42,276 nt of DNA from Acetobacteraceae bacterium (GCA_031291795.1 JARLIJ010000101.1:1-42276), one strand, 5' to 3'. Numbered from the stretch's first letter, positions 24,764-34,037 are shown. Notes: generated from the letters alone by a model not told the origin. Numbers and translations are program-made.

Positions 24764-25519
24764 ATGCAATGGCTTCGCCGGTCCGCGCTGTTCGGCTTGC
24801 TCTGGCTGGCGGCTGCGGCCCCGGCCCCAACCCCGCCCGCGGACTGGACGGCCAGCCAGAGCGCCCTGTGCCAGGCCGCAATCGCCGCGGCGGAGAAAAA
24901 GTACCAACTGCCGCCCAACATCCTCGGCAGCATCGCCAAGGTGGAAAGTGGCCGGCCGATCGGGACCCTCGGACACGTGGAGCCCTGGCCCTGGACCATC
25001 GACGCCGACGGCCTGGGGCTGTTCCTGGATAGCCGCGCGGCGGCCGTCACGTGGGCGCGGCTGGGTCTGCAACGCGGCGTGCATTTCATGGACCTGGGCT
25101 GCATGCAGGTCGACTGGCAGCTGCATCCGGACGCCTTCGCCTCGCTGGACCAGGCGTTCGATCCCACCGCCAACGCCGACTATGCCGCCCGCTATCTCCG
25201 ATCGCTGTATGAGGAGGCCCATGGCGACTGGAACGTCGCGGTCGGGTGGTACCACTCGCACACCATGGACCTGGCGGCCGATTATCGCGACCGGGTGGCC
25301 GCTGTCGGCGCCGGCATCCTGTCCGGCATCGGCGGGCCCGAACCCCTGTTCCAGAAGGCCATCCGCCGTGGAACCCTGCGGCTGGCCCTGGCAGGCGGCG
25401 GCACGCTGGTGATCAACATCCATCGCCAGCCGCGCGGCCGCGCCGGCCAGACGATGAGCCGCTGCCGGATTGCGCGGGAACTCGCGCCGCTCCTGGCTTC
25501 CCGCCCACGCGGCTGCTGA
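24764..25519 (+). CDS. Lytic transglycosylase-like protein, SLT domain
   Basis: A 251-residue exported protein. The N-terminal 20 residues (MQWLRRSALFGLLWLAAAAP) form a signal peptide. The SLT domain starts at CQAAIAAAEKKYQLPPNILG, with the catalytic glutamate probably E61 in IAKVESGR. FMDLGCMQVDWQLH and ANADYAARYLRSLYEEAHGD, NVAVGWYHS follow the goose-type lysozyme pattern. It would cleave the glycan strand of peptidoglycan with anhydro-muramoyl ends in the periplasm. The extended C-terminus (about 80 residues) has no known motif. A GTG at 24743 is an alternative start. Divergent from the VOC gene, convergent with the next binding protein. Confidence 0.85.
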   Translation: MQWLRRSALFGLLWLAAAAPAPTPPADWTASQSALCQAAIAAAEKKYQLPPNILGSIAKVESGRPIGTLGHVEPWPWTIDADGLGLFLDSRAAAVTWARLGLQRGVHFMDLGCMQVDWQLHPDAFASLDQAFDPTANADYAARYLRSLYEEAHGDWNVAVGWYHSHTMDLAADYRDRVAAVGAGILSGIGGPEPLFQKAIRRGTLRLALAGGGTLVINIHRQPRGRAGQTMSRCRIARELAPLLASRPRGC

Positions 25520-25560
25520 TCCGAAACGCCCCGCCATACGTCGGCGAAGGGGCCGTGCGG

Positions 25561-26790
25561 TCAGCTTTTGATCAGCGGACAGCCACCTTCATGCAGCGGG
25601 CGCCAGGCCTCATCCGCGGGCGTGGTCGCGATGATCTTGCCGACATCCCAGGAGTGCTTGCTCTCGGACGGCTTCTTCGCCTCCAGCAGATACACCGGAT
25701 GCAGCGCCCGCCCATCCGCACGGATTGTTCCTGGACCGAAGCAATCATCGTCGGTTGGCATCGCCTTCATGCGGTTGACCGTGGCCACGCCGTCCTTCTT
25801 CGCCTCGGCCACCCCCATGTCGGCGACCGTCTTGAGGTAGTGCAGCGTCGCCCCGTAGTCCCCGGCCTGCGTCATGTTCGGCCACACGCCGTTCGGCGTC
25901 TTGGTCCGCACCCGATCGTTCCAGGCGCGCGTGCGGTCGTTCAGGTCCCAGTAATACGACTCGCTCCAGCGCAGACCCTGCGCCACCTCCAGCCCCAGCG
26001 CGCGCACGCCGCGCACCTGGATCAGCAGGGCAGCCAGCGTCATCGTCGCCGGCAGGCCGAACTCATGCGCCTGCTTGATGCAGTTCTCGGAATCGGCGCC
26101 CGCCATCGCCATTCCGAGCACCTTGGCGCCCGAGGCCTGCGCGCGCAGCAGGTGGGTGGAGAAATCGGTCGTCTCCGGGAACGGATAGGCCACGCTGCCG
26201 ACGACCTTGCCGCCCAGCTTCGTGACGATCCCTGCCGTGTCGCGCTGGAGGGTCTGGCCAAATGCGTAATCGGCCGTGACGAAGAACCAGCTGTCGCCGC
26301 CCGCCTTCACCGTGGCCCCGCCGGTGGACCGTCCGAGCATGTAGGTGTCGTAGGTCCAGTGGACGGTGTTGGGGCTGCATTGCGATCCGGTCAGGTCCGA
26401 CGATCCGGTGCCGGAATTCAGGTAGACCTTGTTCTTCTCTCGGCACACCGTATTGACCGCCAGCCCGACCGAGGAGGTCGGCACGTCGACGATCGCATCG
26501 ACGCCGTCGCGGTCGAACCACTGCCGCGCGATGGTCACACCGACATCGGGTTTGTTCTGGTGGTCGGCCGACAGCACCTCCACGTTCCAGCCTTTGCCGG
26601 AGACGCCGAAATCCAGCAGCGCCTGCTTTGCGCAGGCCACGCCGGTGGGCCCGCCGTCATCGCGGTACGGACCGGACTGGTCGTTCAGCACGCCGATGCG
26701 AAGCGTGGGCGTCTGTCCAAATCCGTAACGGGGCATGGCCGCTGCTGCAGCCGCCGTGGCACCCAGCAGGGTGCGGCGCGTGAGTCGCAT
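25561..26790 (-). CDS. Branched-chain-amino-acid-type ABC transporter substrate-binding protein
   Basis: A 409-residue periplasmic binding protein of the LivJ-like type I fold (peripla_BP_6). The leader MRLTRRTLLGATAAAAAAMP has twin arginines typical of Tat export. RIGVLNDQSGPYRDDGGPTG, TGSSDLTGSQCSPNTVHWTY and FVTADYAFGQTLQRD, KVVGSVAYPFPETTDFSTHL are family landmarks. AGGA lies about eight bases before the ATG. There are no permease or ATPase genes beside it, so it is an orphan receptor, or it works with a distant transporter. It lies upstream of, and on the same strand as, nothing closer than the transglycosylase end; the ligand could be an aromatic acid given the LigI-like neighbour. Confidence 0.9.
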   Translation of the reverse strand: MRLTRRTLLGATAAAAAAMPRYGFGQTPTLRIGVLNDQSGPYRDDGGPTGVACAKQALLDFGVSGKGWNVEVLSADHQNKPDVGVTIARQWFDRDGVDAIVDVPTSSVGLAVNTVCREKNKVYLNSGTGSSDLTGSQCSPNTVHWTYDTYMLGRSTGGATVKAGGDSWFFVTADYAFGQTLQRDTAGIVTKLGGKVVGSVAYPFPETTDFSTHLLRAQASGAKVLGMAMAGADSENCIKQAHEFGLPATMTLAALLIQVRGVRALGLEVAQGLRWSESYYWDLNDRTRAWNDRVRTKTPNGVWPNMTQAGDYGATLHYLKTVADMGVAEAKKDGVATVNRMKAMPTDDDCFGPGTIRADGRALHPVYLLEAKKPSESKHSWDVGKIIATTPADEAWRPLHEGGCPLIKS

Positions 26791-26906
26791 GGATCGTTTC
26801 CTGTCCTTCTCCTGGGGCGATCTTCAGACCGTCCTACCAGAGAGTAGCCCGGACCGGAAACCCTGTCATGATACGCGGAGCGATGCCGGCACGAGCCCGA
26901 TCGCCG

Positions 26907-27740
26907 CTAAAACCCGTAGAGCCGCCCTGCATTTCCGGCCAGCACCTTCTGCTGCACCGCCGCATCCGGCACCCACTCGCAGAACTGGTCCAGCAACACG
27001 CCCGCCTCGGGCGCGGGGTCCATGCCCGGATGCGGCCAGTCGGTGCCCCACACGCAGCGATCCGGTGCCGCCGCCACCAGTGCCTTCACGTTCGGCGCCA
27101 CGTCCGTCCAGGGCTGCCCTGCCGACGATGCCCGGTAGCTGCACACCTTGATCCATGCCCGCCCGCTGTCCAGCAGCCGCAGCAACGCCTGGAACTGCGG
27201 ATGCGCCGTTCCGAGCGCAGCCATCACGCCGCCGGAATGGTCGATCATTACCTCCACCGGCAGCTTCACCAGCCTGGGCGCGACCTCCGCCAGCTTGTCG
27301 CCCTCGGCGTAGATCTGGATGTGCCAGCCCAGCGGCGCGATCCGCCGTGCCAGCGCGTCCAGCTGGTCCTCCGGCGTGCCGTTGCCGGACACCATGTTGA
27401 ACCGCACGCCGCGCACCCCGCTATCGTGCATGCGTTGCAGTGCGGCACTGTCGAAACTGTCGTCGATCACCGCCACGGCGCGCGCGCGATGCAGCCCGAA
27501 CTGACGCACCGCATCCAGTGTCACGTCGTTCTGCGTGCCGTAGACGCTGGCCTGCACCACCACCATCCGCTCGATCCCGACCGTCTCGGCCATGGCCAGA
27601 TAGTCCGGCACCAGCGCGGCGGGCGGCGTATAGGTCCGGCCGGCATCCAGCGGAAACCGGTCGTACGGGCCAAAGATGTGAAAATGGCAGTCGACCGTCA
27701 GCGGCGGCGCCTTCTGCTTCGGTGCGCGGGTCGTGCTCAT
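26907..27740 (-). CDS. Amidohydrolase family protein, LigI-like
   Basis: A 277-residue TIM-barrel hydrolase of the amidohydrolase_2 family, nearest in look to 2-pyrone-4,6-dicarboxylate lactonase (LigI) and related sugar-lactone hydrolases. The metal-type motif HFH is at residues 19-21 (VDCHFHIFGP); later VVVQASVYGTQND, VMIDHSGG and CVWGTDWPHPGM carry the conserved His, Asp and His. The start at 27740 was chosen for GGGAGGA just upstream and because it overlaps the stop of the preceding sorbosone-dehydrogenase-like gene (ATGA). It would hydrolyse a lactone or decarboxylate an aromatic-derived acid. Substrate not provable. Confidence 0.87.
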   Translation of the reverse strand: MSTTRAPKQKAPPLTVDCHFHIFGPYDRFPLDAGRTYTPPAALVPDYLAMAETVGIERMVVVQASVYGTQNDVTLDAVRQFGLHRARAVAVIDDSFDSAALQRMHDSGVRGVRFNMVSGNGTPEDQLDALARRIAPLGWHIQIYAEGDKLAEVAPRLVKLPVEVMIDHSGGVMAALGTAHPQFQALLRLLDSGRAWIKVCSYRASSAGQPWTDVAPNVKALVAAAPDRCVWGTDWPHPGMDPAPEAGVLLDQFCEWVPDAAVQQKVLAGNAGRLYGF

Positions 27741-29017
27741 CGGGTTCCTCCCTGGTAGGCGATGCGCCACACTGTACCGTTGCCGTCCTCGCTGACCAAC
27801 AGCGATCCGTCATGCGCCACCGTGACGCCCACGGGGCGGCCCCACACCGCCTCATCCGAGACGACGAATCCTGTCAGAAAATCCTCGTACGCACCGGTCG
27901 GCACCCCTTTGTCGAACCGCAGGCGGATCACCTTGTAGCCCGTGCGCTGGCCGCGATTCCATGAGCCGTGCAGCGCCACGAACGCATCCCCGCGATACGC
28001 CGCCGGGAACTGCGTGCCGTCGTAGAACGTGATCCCCAGTGGAGCCGAGTGCGGCTGGATCAGGATGTCGGGCGTGGTGACCGATCCGGCCAGGTCCGTG
28101 CGCGTACCGGCCAGCCGGGGATCCTCATGGCTGCCGATATAGTACCATGGCCAGCCGTAGAACGCGCCTTGCTGCACCACCGTCACGTAGTCCGGCGGCA
28201 GGTCGTCGCCCAGCCCGTCGCGCTCGTTCACCGCGCACCACAGATCGCCGCTGCCCGGCTGGATCGCCTCGGCGGAGCAGTTGCGCAGGCCGGTGGCGAA
28301 AATCCGCGCATCCTTGCCATCGGGCGACAAAGCCAGCACGTCGGCGCGCGCCTGCTCATCGCCCCAGGCAGCGCCGAGCGGCTGGTTGGGCGGCGGGAAG
28401 CCCGTCAGCTCGGTGGCGATGTTGGCGGACGAGCCGACCGAGAGGAACACCGTCTCCCCGTCGGGGGAGACCGCCAGGTCGCGCGTCCAGTGGCCGCCCT
28501 CCGGCAAATGCCGCATCACGACCTGGGCCGCGCCACGCGCCTTCAGGTCGCCGGCGACATAGGGAAAGCGAATCACGCGGTTGGTTTCCGCCACGTAGAC
28601 GAAGGTCGGCGACGGGCCGGGCGGCCAGAACGCAATCCCGAACGGCAAGGTCAGGCCGTCGGCGAAGGTTGCGGTCGTGGCGGGCCGGGCCGCCCCGTCC
28701 GGCGCACGAAAGATGCGGATGCGTCCGCTGCCGCTCTCGGCCAGGAAGACGTCGCCGTTGGGCGCGGTGCGCAGGGTGCGCGGCTGGTCGAGGCCCGAGG
28801 CGTATTCCGCCACGCTGAAGCCCGGCGGCACGTGCAGCGCCGCACCGCCGGGCCGTGCGACGACCGCGGGCGGACGGCCGGCAGAGGTCGTGGCGTATGG
28901 CGCCGGCATCGCGGCCACCGTGATCTGATGGCGTGCGCCGGGCACGTCGTCCCGCCAGTCGGCAGCAGTTGCAAGCATCAGGGCCAAGGCGAGCAGCGTC
29001 ATGCGGGCACGGGTCAT
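27737..29017 (-). CDS. Sorbosone dehydrogenase-like beta-propeller (PQQ-type)
   Basis: A 426-residue secreted beta-propeller of the GSDH / L-sorbosone dehydrogenase family, which oxidise sugars or aldehydes with PQQ in the periplasm. A signal peptide (MTRARMTLLALALMLATAAD) is followed by FSVAEYASGLDQPRTLRTAP, NGDVFLAESGSGRIRIF, FGIAFWPPGPSPTFVYVAE and VSPDGETVFLSVGSSANIA; further on GLRNCSAEAIQPGSGDLWC, ERDGLGDDLPPDYV and ALHGSWNRGQRTGYKVIR. These match the soluble-glucose-dehydrogenase propeller. The start at 29017 gives a normal signal peptide; an upstream ATG at 29056 adds 13 residues. Translationally coupled to the LigI-like gene, suggesting that the oxidised product may be its lactone substrate (inference). 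Confidence 0.87.
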   Translation of the reverse strand: MTRARMTLLALALMLATAADWRDDVPGARHQITVAAMPAPYATTSAGRPPAVVARPGGAALHVPPGFSVAEYASGLDQPRTLRTAPNGDVFLAESGSGRIRIFRAPDGAARPATTATFADGLTLPFGIAFWPPGPSPTFVYVAETNRVIRFPYVAGDLKARGAAQVVMRHLPEGGHWTRDLAVSPDGETVFLSVGSSANIATELTGFPPPNQPLGAAWGDEQARADVLALSPDGKDARIFATGLRNCSAEAIQPGSGDLWCAVNERDGLGDDLPPDYVTVVQQGAFYGWPWYYIGSHEDPRLAGTRTDLAGSVTTPDILIQPHSAPLGITFYDGTQFPAAYRGDAFVALHGSWNRGQRTGYKVIRLRFDKGVPTGAYEDFLTGFVVSDEAVWGRPVGVTVAHDGSLLVSEDGNGTVWRIAYQGGTR

Positions 29018-29153
29018 GCGCCGACGATGCCTCCCGGTCGTGGCGTTGCCAATCATGGTCGTGTGAACTTGTCACTTGCATCATAATATGGACAGCCTAG
29101 ATGATGGCCATCCCGGCGCGCCATGCGCCGGACTCAATTCCCGGAGACGTTCC

Positions 29154-29286
29154 ATGCGGCTCGCCAACAAGACGCCGCCGATCACCGGCGGCAACAGCGG
29201 CATCGGCCTCGCCACCGTGCGGCTGTTCGTGGCCGAGGGTGCGCGCGTGGCCGTCACCGGCCGCAACCAGGCCACGCTCGCTGCCG
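29154..29286 (+). pseudogene. SDR oxidoreductase remnant, N-terminal part only
   Basis: An ATG at 29154, preceded by GGAG, opens a clear short-chain dehydrogenase start: MRLANKTPPITGGNSGIGLA, TVRLFVAEGARVAVTGRNQA, TLAADA, including the TGGNSGIG cofactor loop. Similarity stops after about 44 residues, near 29285, where the sequence changes to a different protein family in another frame. The frame itself ends at 29333. The remaining 200 residues of an SDR, with the catalytic Ser, Tyr and Lys, are missing, so no enzyme is made. Confidence 0.8.
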
Positions 29287-29448
29287 ATGCAGACCACGAT
29301 GGACACCGACGAAGGCCGGCAGGCGTTCAATGAGAAGCGTCCGGCGAACTTCACCGGCGCACTGCGCCGCCGCGGCGACGCCTGGGAAGAGCCGTCGGAG
29401 GACGCCGCCAAACGGCTGGATGACGCCTATCGCAGCGGCGAGTTCTGA
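29287..29448 (+). pseudogene. Enoyl-CoA hydratase C-terminal remnant
   Basis: From 29287 a different frame encodes MQTTMDTDEGRQAFNEKRPA, NFTGALRRRG, DAWEEPSEDAAKRLDDAYRS and GEF before a stop at 29448. The phrase DTDEGRQAFNEKRPANFTG matches the C-terminal tail of the crotonase (enoyl-CoA hydratase) family, usually S.D..EG..AF.EKR.P.F.G. The rest of the gene, including the oxyanion-hole segments, is absent. Together with the SDR scrap at 29154 it marks a deletion that joined two genes. The extra 25 residues after the crotonase tail are not explained. Confidence 0.6.
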
Positions 29449-29676
29449 GACCCGCCGCGCCGGTCCGCCCGCGCACGACAACGGTTATTCGAAAGCGGCT
29501 ATCCTGCAGGATGGCAAATCCAGTCAGCGGGATGACGTTCCGAACGTGTTCACGACCGACGCCTCGGTCACCTGTCCCACCGAAGGAACCTTGGGGCGCC
29601 ACCACGAAACGGTTCGTTAACCCAGCGCCGCCAGAATGCCGCTCTTGCCCGCGCTCGGCGGGACCAGGAGAGACGG

Positions 29677-31995
29677 ATGCGCCTCGAACGGATGGGCCTG
29701 CGCACGCGGATTTACGTTGGCTTCGGCATGCTCATCGTGCTCGGCCTGGGCATGGCTGCATTCGGCGCATTCGGACTGTCGGGCGTCACGGATGCCATCG
29801 GCACCATGGGGATTCTGTCTACGAATGTCGTGCGCGTGGAGGAGACGGACAGGCTGCTGGAAGTGATCCGGCGGGCACAGAACCGCTATCGCATCGACGC
29901 GGACAAGTCCTCGCTCGCCGATATAACGGACGCTGAAACGCACATCGCGGCATTGATGACGGAGGCGACGCACGCGGTACTGTCGGAGGAGCGCCGGAAA
30001 CTATACGCAGGCGTCACCATCGCCATGCGCGCGTTCGCCCCTGCGCGCGAACGATTCATCGCGGCCTATGACACCGGCTTTGCCGAACGTGCCAAATTGG
30101 TCACAGGTGGCGACGTGCTGACCGCGGCGACCGGGCGGCTGGTTGAGGCCGTCCGTGCGGGGGACAACGAAGCTGCGGGAACTGCTGCGGATCGCGTCGA
30201 AACGACGACGCTGCTGACACGGGTCGCGAACTGGCGTTTCCTGGCCACGCTCGACCGCCAAGGCGTTACGACATTCAAGACGAACGCCGGGAGGGCCTTG
30301 GCCGCCCTGGACGAGCTCGGGCGTCTTGCGGAGGACCAGCAGGCGCTGATCAAGCCAGTCCACGACGCGTTGGCAAGCTACGTCAGCGGCTTCGAGGTGG
30401 TCTCCGCAGCCCTGCTGCAGGGGAACGATATCTACGAGAAGGAGCTCCGGCCGCGGCTTCTGGCGATGCAGAAGGACGTCGAGACGGCCCAGACGTCGCT
30501 GAAGGACAGCTTCGCCCAGACCAGTGCGACTTCGTTTGCGGATGCGCAGCACACGATGTGGCTGCAGTTCCTGATCTCCGGGTTGGGTGCCGCCGCGGGC
30601 ATCGTCGCCGCCACCCTGATCGGGCGCGGGATCGTGCGTCCCATCATCGGCATGACGGATGTCATGACGCGGCTGGCTGCCGGCAACCACGACATCGAGG
30701 TGCCGGGACGCGACGCCACCAACGAGATCGGTGCGATGGCCCGCGCGATAGAGGTGTTCAAACAGCATGCGGCGGAGAACGACCGCATGACCGCGGCAAA
30801 GGCGCGCGAACAGGCGGCGCGGGACCGGCGGCAGGCGGCGATGGACCGCCATACCGCGGATTTCGGCGCCACCGTGTCCGGCGTGATGGAAAGTCTCGTG
30901 CAATCCTCCGGCCAGATGCGCAGTTCGGCACGCGGCACCTCGGATGCCGCCAAGCAGACCCGCGACAATACGTCGAGCGCGGTCGAGGGGGCCCGGAATT
31001 CGTCCCGCGACCTCAACGCCGTGGCCGTCGCGACCGAGGAAATGGCTGCCAGCGTCAGCGAAATCAGCAAGCAGGTGGCGCATGTGACGACCGCTGTGCG
31101 CCAGGCGGTCGAACGCGCGTCGGAGACCGATACGAAAGTGGCTGGCCTGGCGGAGGCGGCCGACCGGATCGGCGACGTGGTACGCCTGATTACCGACATC
31201 GCCGGGCAGACCAACCTGCTGGCCTTGAATGCAACGATCGAGGCAGCCCGCGCCGGTGAAGCAGGCAAGGGTTTCGCCGTGGTCGCCGGCGAGGTGAAGG
31301 CCCTCGCCGCCCAGACCGCGCGGGCAACGGACCAGATCGGTGCCCAGATCGTCGCCATCCGCACCGCCACCATCGAAGCGGTGACCGCCGTCCGGGATGT
31401 CGGCGCTGCGATCGGGGAGGTGTCGTCGGTGGCGACCGCCATCGCCGCAGCCGTGGAACAGCAGGCGGCCGCGACGCAGGAGATCAGCGGCAACGTGCAG
31501 CAGGTCACGCTGGCGACGGCGGCGGCGGCCCAGTCGATGGAGGAGGTACTTGCCATCGCGGGCCAGACCGACGCGGCCAGCGGGGCGGTGCTTGCCGCCG
31601 CCGACGAAGTCTCCCACACCGCCGATATGCTGCACACCGAGGTCAACGACTTTCTCGCCGTCATGACGCAGCGCGAGACCGACGAACGGCGGGCCTATGA
31701 GCGCATCCCCGGCGCCGGCACCACGACGTCCGTCAGCCTGGCGGGGCGGAGCGGGATCCCGGCCGTGGTGCAGGACATCTCCCGCGGCGGAGCCGCACTG
31801 CTATGCGACGTCCAGGCGTCCCCCGGCATTGAGGTACAGGTCGACCTGGCGCCGGCTGGCCGGGCAGCCGGCCGGACGGTTCGATCGGGGAACGGCGTGC
31901 TGGTCGTCGCGTTCCGCCAGGACAGACAGACCTTGACGCTGCTGGATCGGGCCATGGAGGCGATCGCACAGAAGACACGACCCACGGCAGCGTGA
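29677..31995 (+). CDS. Methyl-accepting chemotaxis protein with C-terminal PilZ domain
   Basis: A 772-residue chemoreceptor. First membrane helix at residues about 10-34, a large helical periplasmic sensor of about 260 residues (size suggests a helical bimodular type), second membrane helix at about 295-316, HAMP at 317-370 ([19 protein letters not shown]), then the cytoplasmic coiled coil with the highly conserved hairpin [20 protein letters not shown] and [18 protein letters not shown]. At about 665-765 a PilZ domain follows: RRAYERIP carries the RxxxR c-di-GMP motif and DISRGGA the (D/N)xSxxG motif. AGGAGAG precedes the ATG. It could couple chemotaxis to c-di-GMP. No che genes are nearby; it is monocistronic and convergent with the protease gene. 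Ligand unknown. Confidence 0.93.
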   Translation: MRLERMGLRTRIYVGFGMLIVLGLGMAAFGAFGLSGVTDAIGTMGILSTNVVRVEETDRLLEVIRRAQNRYRIDADKSSLADITDAETHIAALMTEATHAVLSEERRKLYAGVTIAMRAFAPARERFIAAYDTGFAERAKLVTGGDVLTAATGRLVEAVRAGDNEAAGTAADRVETTTLLTRVANWRFLATLDRQGVTTFKTNAGRALAALDELGRLAEDQQALIKPVHDALASYVSGFEVVSAALLQGNDIYEKELRPRLLAMQKDVETAQTSLKDSFAQTSATSFADAQHTMWLQFLISGLGAAAGIVAATLIGRGIVRPIIGMTDVMTRLAAGNHDIEVPGRDATNEIGAMARAIEVFKQHAAENDRMTAAKAREQAARDRRQAAMDRHTADFGATVSGVMESLVQSSGQMRSSARGTSDAAKQTRDNTSSAVEGARNSSRDLNAVAVATEEMAASVSEISKQVAHVTTAVRQAVERASETDTKVAGLAEAADRIGDVVRLITDIAGQTNLLALNATIEAARAGEAGKGFAVVAGEVKALAAQTARATDQIGAQIVAIRTATIEAVTAVRDVGAAIGEVSSVATAIAAAVEQQAAATQEISGNVQQVTLATAAAAQSMEEVLAIAGQTDAASGAVLAAADEVSHTADMLHTEVNDFLAVMTQRETDERRAYERIPGAGTTTSVSLAGRSGIPAVVQDISRGGAALLCDVQASPGIEVQVDLAPAGRAAGRTVRSGNGVLVVAFRQDRQTLTLLDRAMEAIAQKTRPTAA

Positions 31996-32028
31996 ACAAC
32001 GGATGTGCGGGCGCGCCTGTCGGGACGA

Positions 32029-33618
32029 TCAGTTCGTGGCCTGCGACGACAGCGCGAGCCACTGAACGGTGCTGTCCTTGCGGCGCACCAGCAGCGGCGT
32101 GAACGCGCGCCCGTTCATGCGCGAGGATTGCAGGGCGCGCATCAGATCCTGCGGATCTGCCACCGGGCCGCGATCCGTCATCAGAATGACGTCGCCGACT
32201 GCCAGGCCGGCGTCGGACGCCGCGCCGGACGGAGCGACATCCATGACCCTTGCACCCGCCTCGGAGCCCGACTGGGCGGCCTGAGAGGCGATTGGGGAAC
32301 CCGCTCCCGAGGCTGCTGCCCCGGGGGCTACTGGCCCGGGGGCCGTCGCCCCGGGGGAAGCAGCCCTTGACGAGGCCGTCCCTGGCGATGCCGCCGCCGG
32401 ACCGCCCGGCGGAATGCCTGCCCGGGATGCGCCGGAGGGCGCGGGCGCATCGGCCGCGGCCAGTGTCAGGCCGAGGCCCTGGGCCATCCGATCCGCCGCC
32501 GCCTTCGGAAACGCCGGCCCACCGGCACCGGACGGCAACACATCCGGCGCCACGGTGGCCACGACGTCGAACCGCAGCACGGTGTTGTTGCGCCAGACCT
32601 CGACCGGAGTCTTGGCACCGATCTGCGCAGTCGCGATAGCACGTGCGAGCGCGCGCGCGTCGGTAATCCGCTGTTTACCGACCTGCAGGACGACGTCGCC
32701 CAGGCGAACCGTCTTCGTGGCCGGTCCGTCCGACGCGACTTCCACCACGATCGCCCCGCCCGCGCCCGCCGGCAGGCCGAGGCTGTCTTTCAGGCGCTCC
32801 GTCAGGTCCTGGAACTGGATGCCCATGAAACCCGCCCGCACGTACCCATTCTTGCGTATCTGATCGACGACGAACCGGATCTGGTCGGACGGGATCGCGA
32901 AACCCAGCCCGATGGAGCCGCTGTAATCGCCGAACGCGAAGATGATGCTGTTCATGCCGATGACCTCGCCGCTCATGTTGAACAGCGGACCACCGGAGCT
33001 GCCGTGGTTGATGGCGGCATCGGTCTGGATGTAGTCGTCGAACGGACTTTCCATGATGTCGCGGTTCAGCGCGCTGACGATCCCGGCGCTGACGCTGTTG
33101 TAGAACCCCAGCGGATTGCCGATGGCGATCACATCGTCACCGACCCGGACCTTGTCGCTGTCGCCGAACCGCGCGGTTGGCAGCGGCCATTCCGAGCGGA
33201 CCTGCAACAGGGCAATGTCGGTCTTCTCGCTCTGCCCCACGAGCATTGCCGGAAGGGTGGTGCCGTCGCGCAGCCTCACCCGGATATCGGTGGCCCCATC
33301 GATGACATGCTTGTTCGTGACGATGAAGCCGTCCGCGTCGATGACGAAGCCGGACCCCCGCTCATGGCTGACCTTTGCCGGCTGGCCGTCGGCGCCACCG
33401 GCGGCATCGACATGCGTGGCAGTGATTGCCACGACGGTCGGCATCACCTGCTCGACCACGTCCGGCAGACGAGCGGGCGCCAGTCGTGCCGCCTGGCCAG
33501 GCAGGGCGCCTGCCAGGACAAACAGCAGCGCCATCGGGGCGACGACGCGGATGCATCGCCGCAGCCGGCTCCCGACGACGCCGCTGTCCGACGGCGTCAT
33601 TCCATCCGGCAAGGGCAT
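32029..33618 (-). CDS. DegP/HtrA-like serine protease with two PDZ domains
   Basis: A 529-residue S1C protease. After a long positively charged start, RCIRVVAPMALLFVLAGALP is a signal peptide or anchor. The trypsin-like domain has His104 (VTNKHVIDG), Asp134 (TDIALLQV) and Ser208 (NHGSSGGPLFN). PDZ1 follows at about 300-390 (GFMGIQFQDLTERLKDSLGL, VVEVASDGPA). A 60-residue Pro/Ala/Gly/Ser linker with short repeats (PGATAPGPVAPGAAASGAG) separates it from PDZ2 (VMDVAPSGAASDAGLAVGDV). It would degrade or refold misfolded periplasmic proteins. ATGs at 33618 and 33600 are both possible; neither has a strong ribosome site. It follows the small repeat protein by 37 bases, probably co-transcribed. Confidence 0.92.
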   Translation of the reverse strand: MPLPDGMTPSDSGVVGSRLRRCIRVVAPMALLFVLAGALPGQAARLAPARLPDVVEQVMPTVVAITATHVDAAGGADGQPAKVSHERGSGFVIDADGFIVTNKHVIDGATDIRVRLRDGTTLPAMLVGQSEKTDIALLQVRSEWPLPTARFGDSDKVRVGDDVIAIGNPLGFYNSVSAGIVSALNRDIMESPFDDYIQTDAAINHGSSGGPLFNMSGEVIGMNSIIFAFGDYSGSIGLGFAIPSDQIRFVVDQIRKNGYVRAGFMGIQFQDLTERLKDSLGLPAGAGGAIVVEVASDGPATKTVRLGDVVLQVGKQRITDARALARAIATAQIGAKTPVEVWRNNTVLRFDVVATVAPDVLPSGAGGPAFPKAAADRMAQGLGLTLAAADAPAPSGASRAGIPPGGPAAASPGTASSRAASPGATAPGPVAPGAAASGAGSPIASQAAQSGSEAGARVMDVAPSGAASDAGLAVGDVILMTDRGPVADPQDLMRALQSSRMNGRAFTPLLVRRKDSTVQWLALSSQATN

Positions 33619-33655
33619 GCCGTCACGGCCCGGATGAGCGCGGCGATCGGTCTGG

Positions 33656-33940
33656 TTACGGCTTGATCGGGCCGCCGGACTTGTCGCCGAAATTCGGCGC
33701 GCGGTCGCCGTAGCCGGTGTCGCCCTCACCGGTCTTTTGCTTGGTGGCCGAGGCCGTGGTGGAGGCGCCGGTCGGCTGCTTGGCGAGTGGGGAGGGCGCG
33801 CGGTCGCCGTAGCCGGTGTCGCCCTCGCCGGTCTTCTGCTTGGTCGTGGTGCTGTCAGGCGCGGCATAGGCGGCCAGTGGAGCCGCGACGCCAAGAGCCA
33901 ACACAGCCGCGAGCGCAAGAGTGATAGACTGATGTTTCAT
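33656..33940 (-). CDS. Small secreted protein with two 17-residue repeats
   Basis: A 94-residue protein. The first 27 residues (MKHQSITLALAAVLALGVAA, PLAAYAA) form a signal peptide with an AYA-A cleavage site. The mature part is polar and probably unfolded, with two identical copies of TKQKTGEGDTGYGDRAP at residues 33-49 and 66-82. ATG 33940 chosen to begin the signal peptide; GGAGT lies about eight bases upstream. It precedes the DegP-like protease by 37 bases on the same strand. The YGDRAP pattern is not one I can place in a known family. It might be a substrate or partner of the protease, or a periplasmic or cell-surface peptide. Confidence 0.78.
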   Translation of the reverse strand: MKHQSITLALAAVLALGVAAPLAAYAAPDSTTTKQKTGEGDTGYGDRAPSPLAKQPTGASTTASATKQKTGEGDTGYGDRAPNFGDKSGGPIKP

Positions 33941-33970
33941 GATTGGACTCCATTTACACATCAAGATGAC

Positions 33971-33982
33971 TGAGCATGCTCA
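33971..33982. promoter_or_regulatory. 12-base palindrome upstream of the secreted repeat protein
   Basis: TGAGCATGCTCA is perfectly self-complementary and lies 31 bases upstream of the minus-strand ATG at 33940, where an operator overlapping the promoter or leader would sit. No regulator is adjacent. Confidence 0.4.
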
Positions 33983-34008
33983 CGGTAGCCAGTATCTCGC
34001 TCAGTGGA

Positions 34009-34037
34009 TTGGATGAACATGCGAATCGTCGTATAAT
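34009..34037 (+). promoter_or_regulatory. Sigma-70-like promoter candidate pointing away from any gene
   Basis: TTGGAT (34009-34014), a 17-base spacer and TATAAT (34032-34037) on the plus strand. The match to the consensus is unusually good for this GC-rich DNA, but the plus strand holds no gene downstream. It lies in an AT-richer island of about 180 bases. Confidence 0.35.

Noticed and set aside
25246-26847. Plus-strand open frame of 533 codons
   Set aside because: Antisense shadow of the binding-protein gene at 25561-26790; no recognisable motif.
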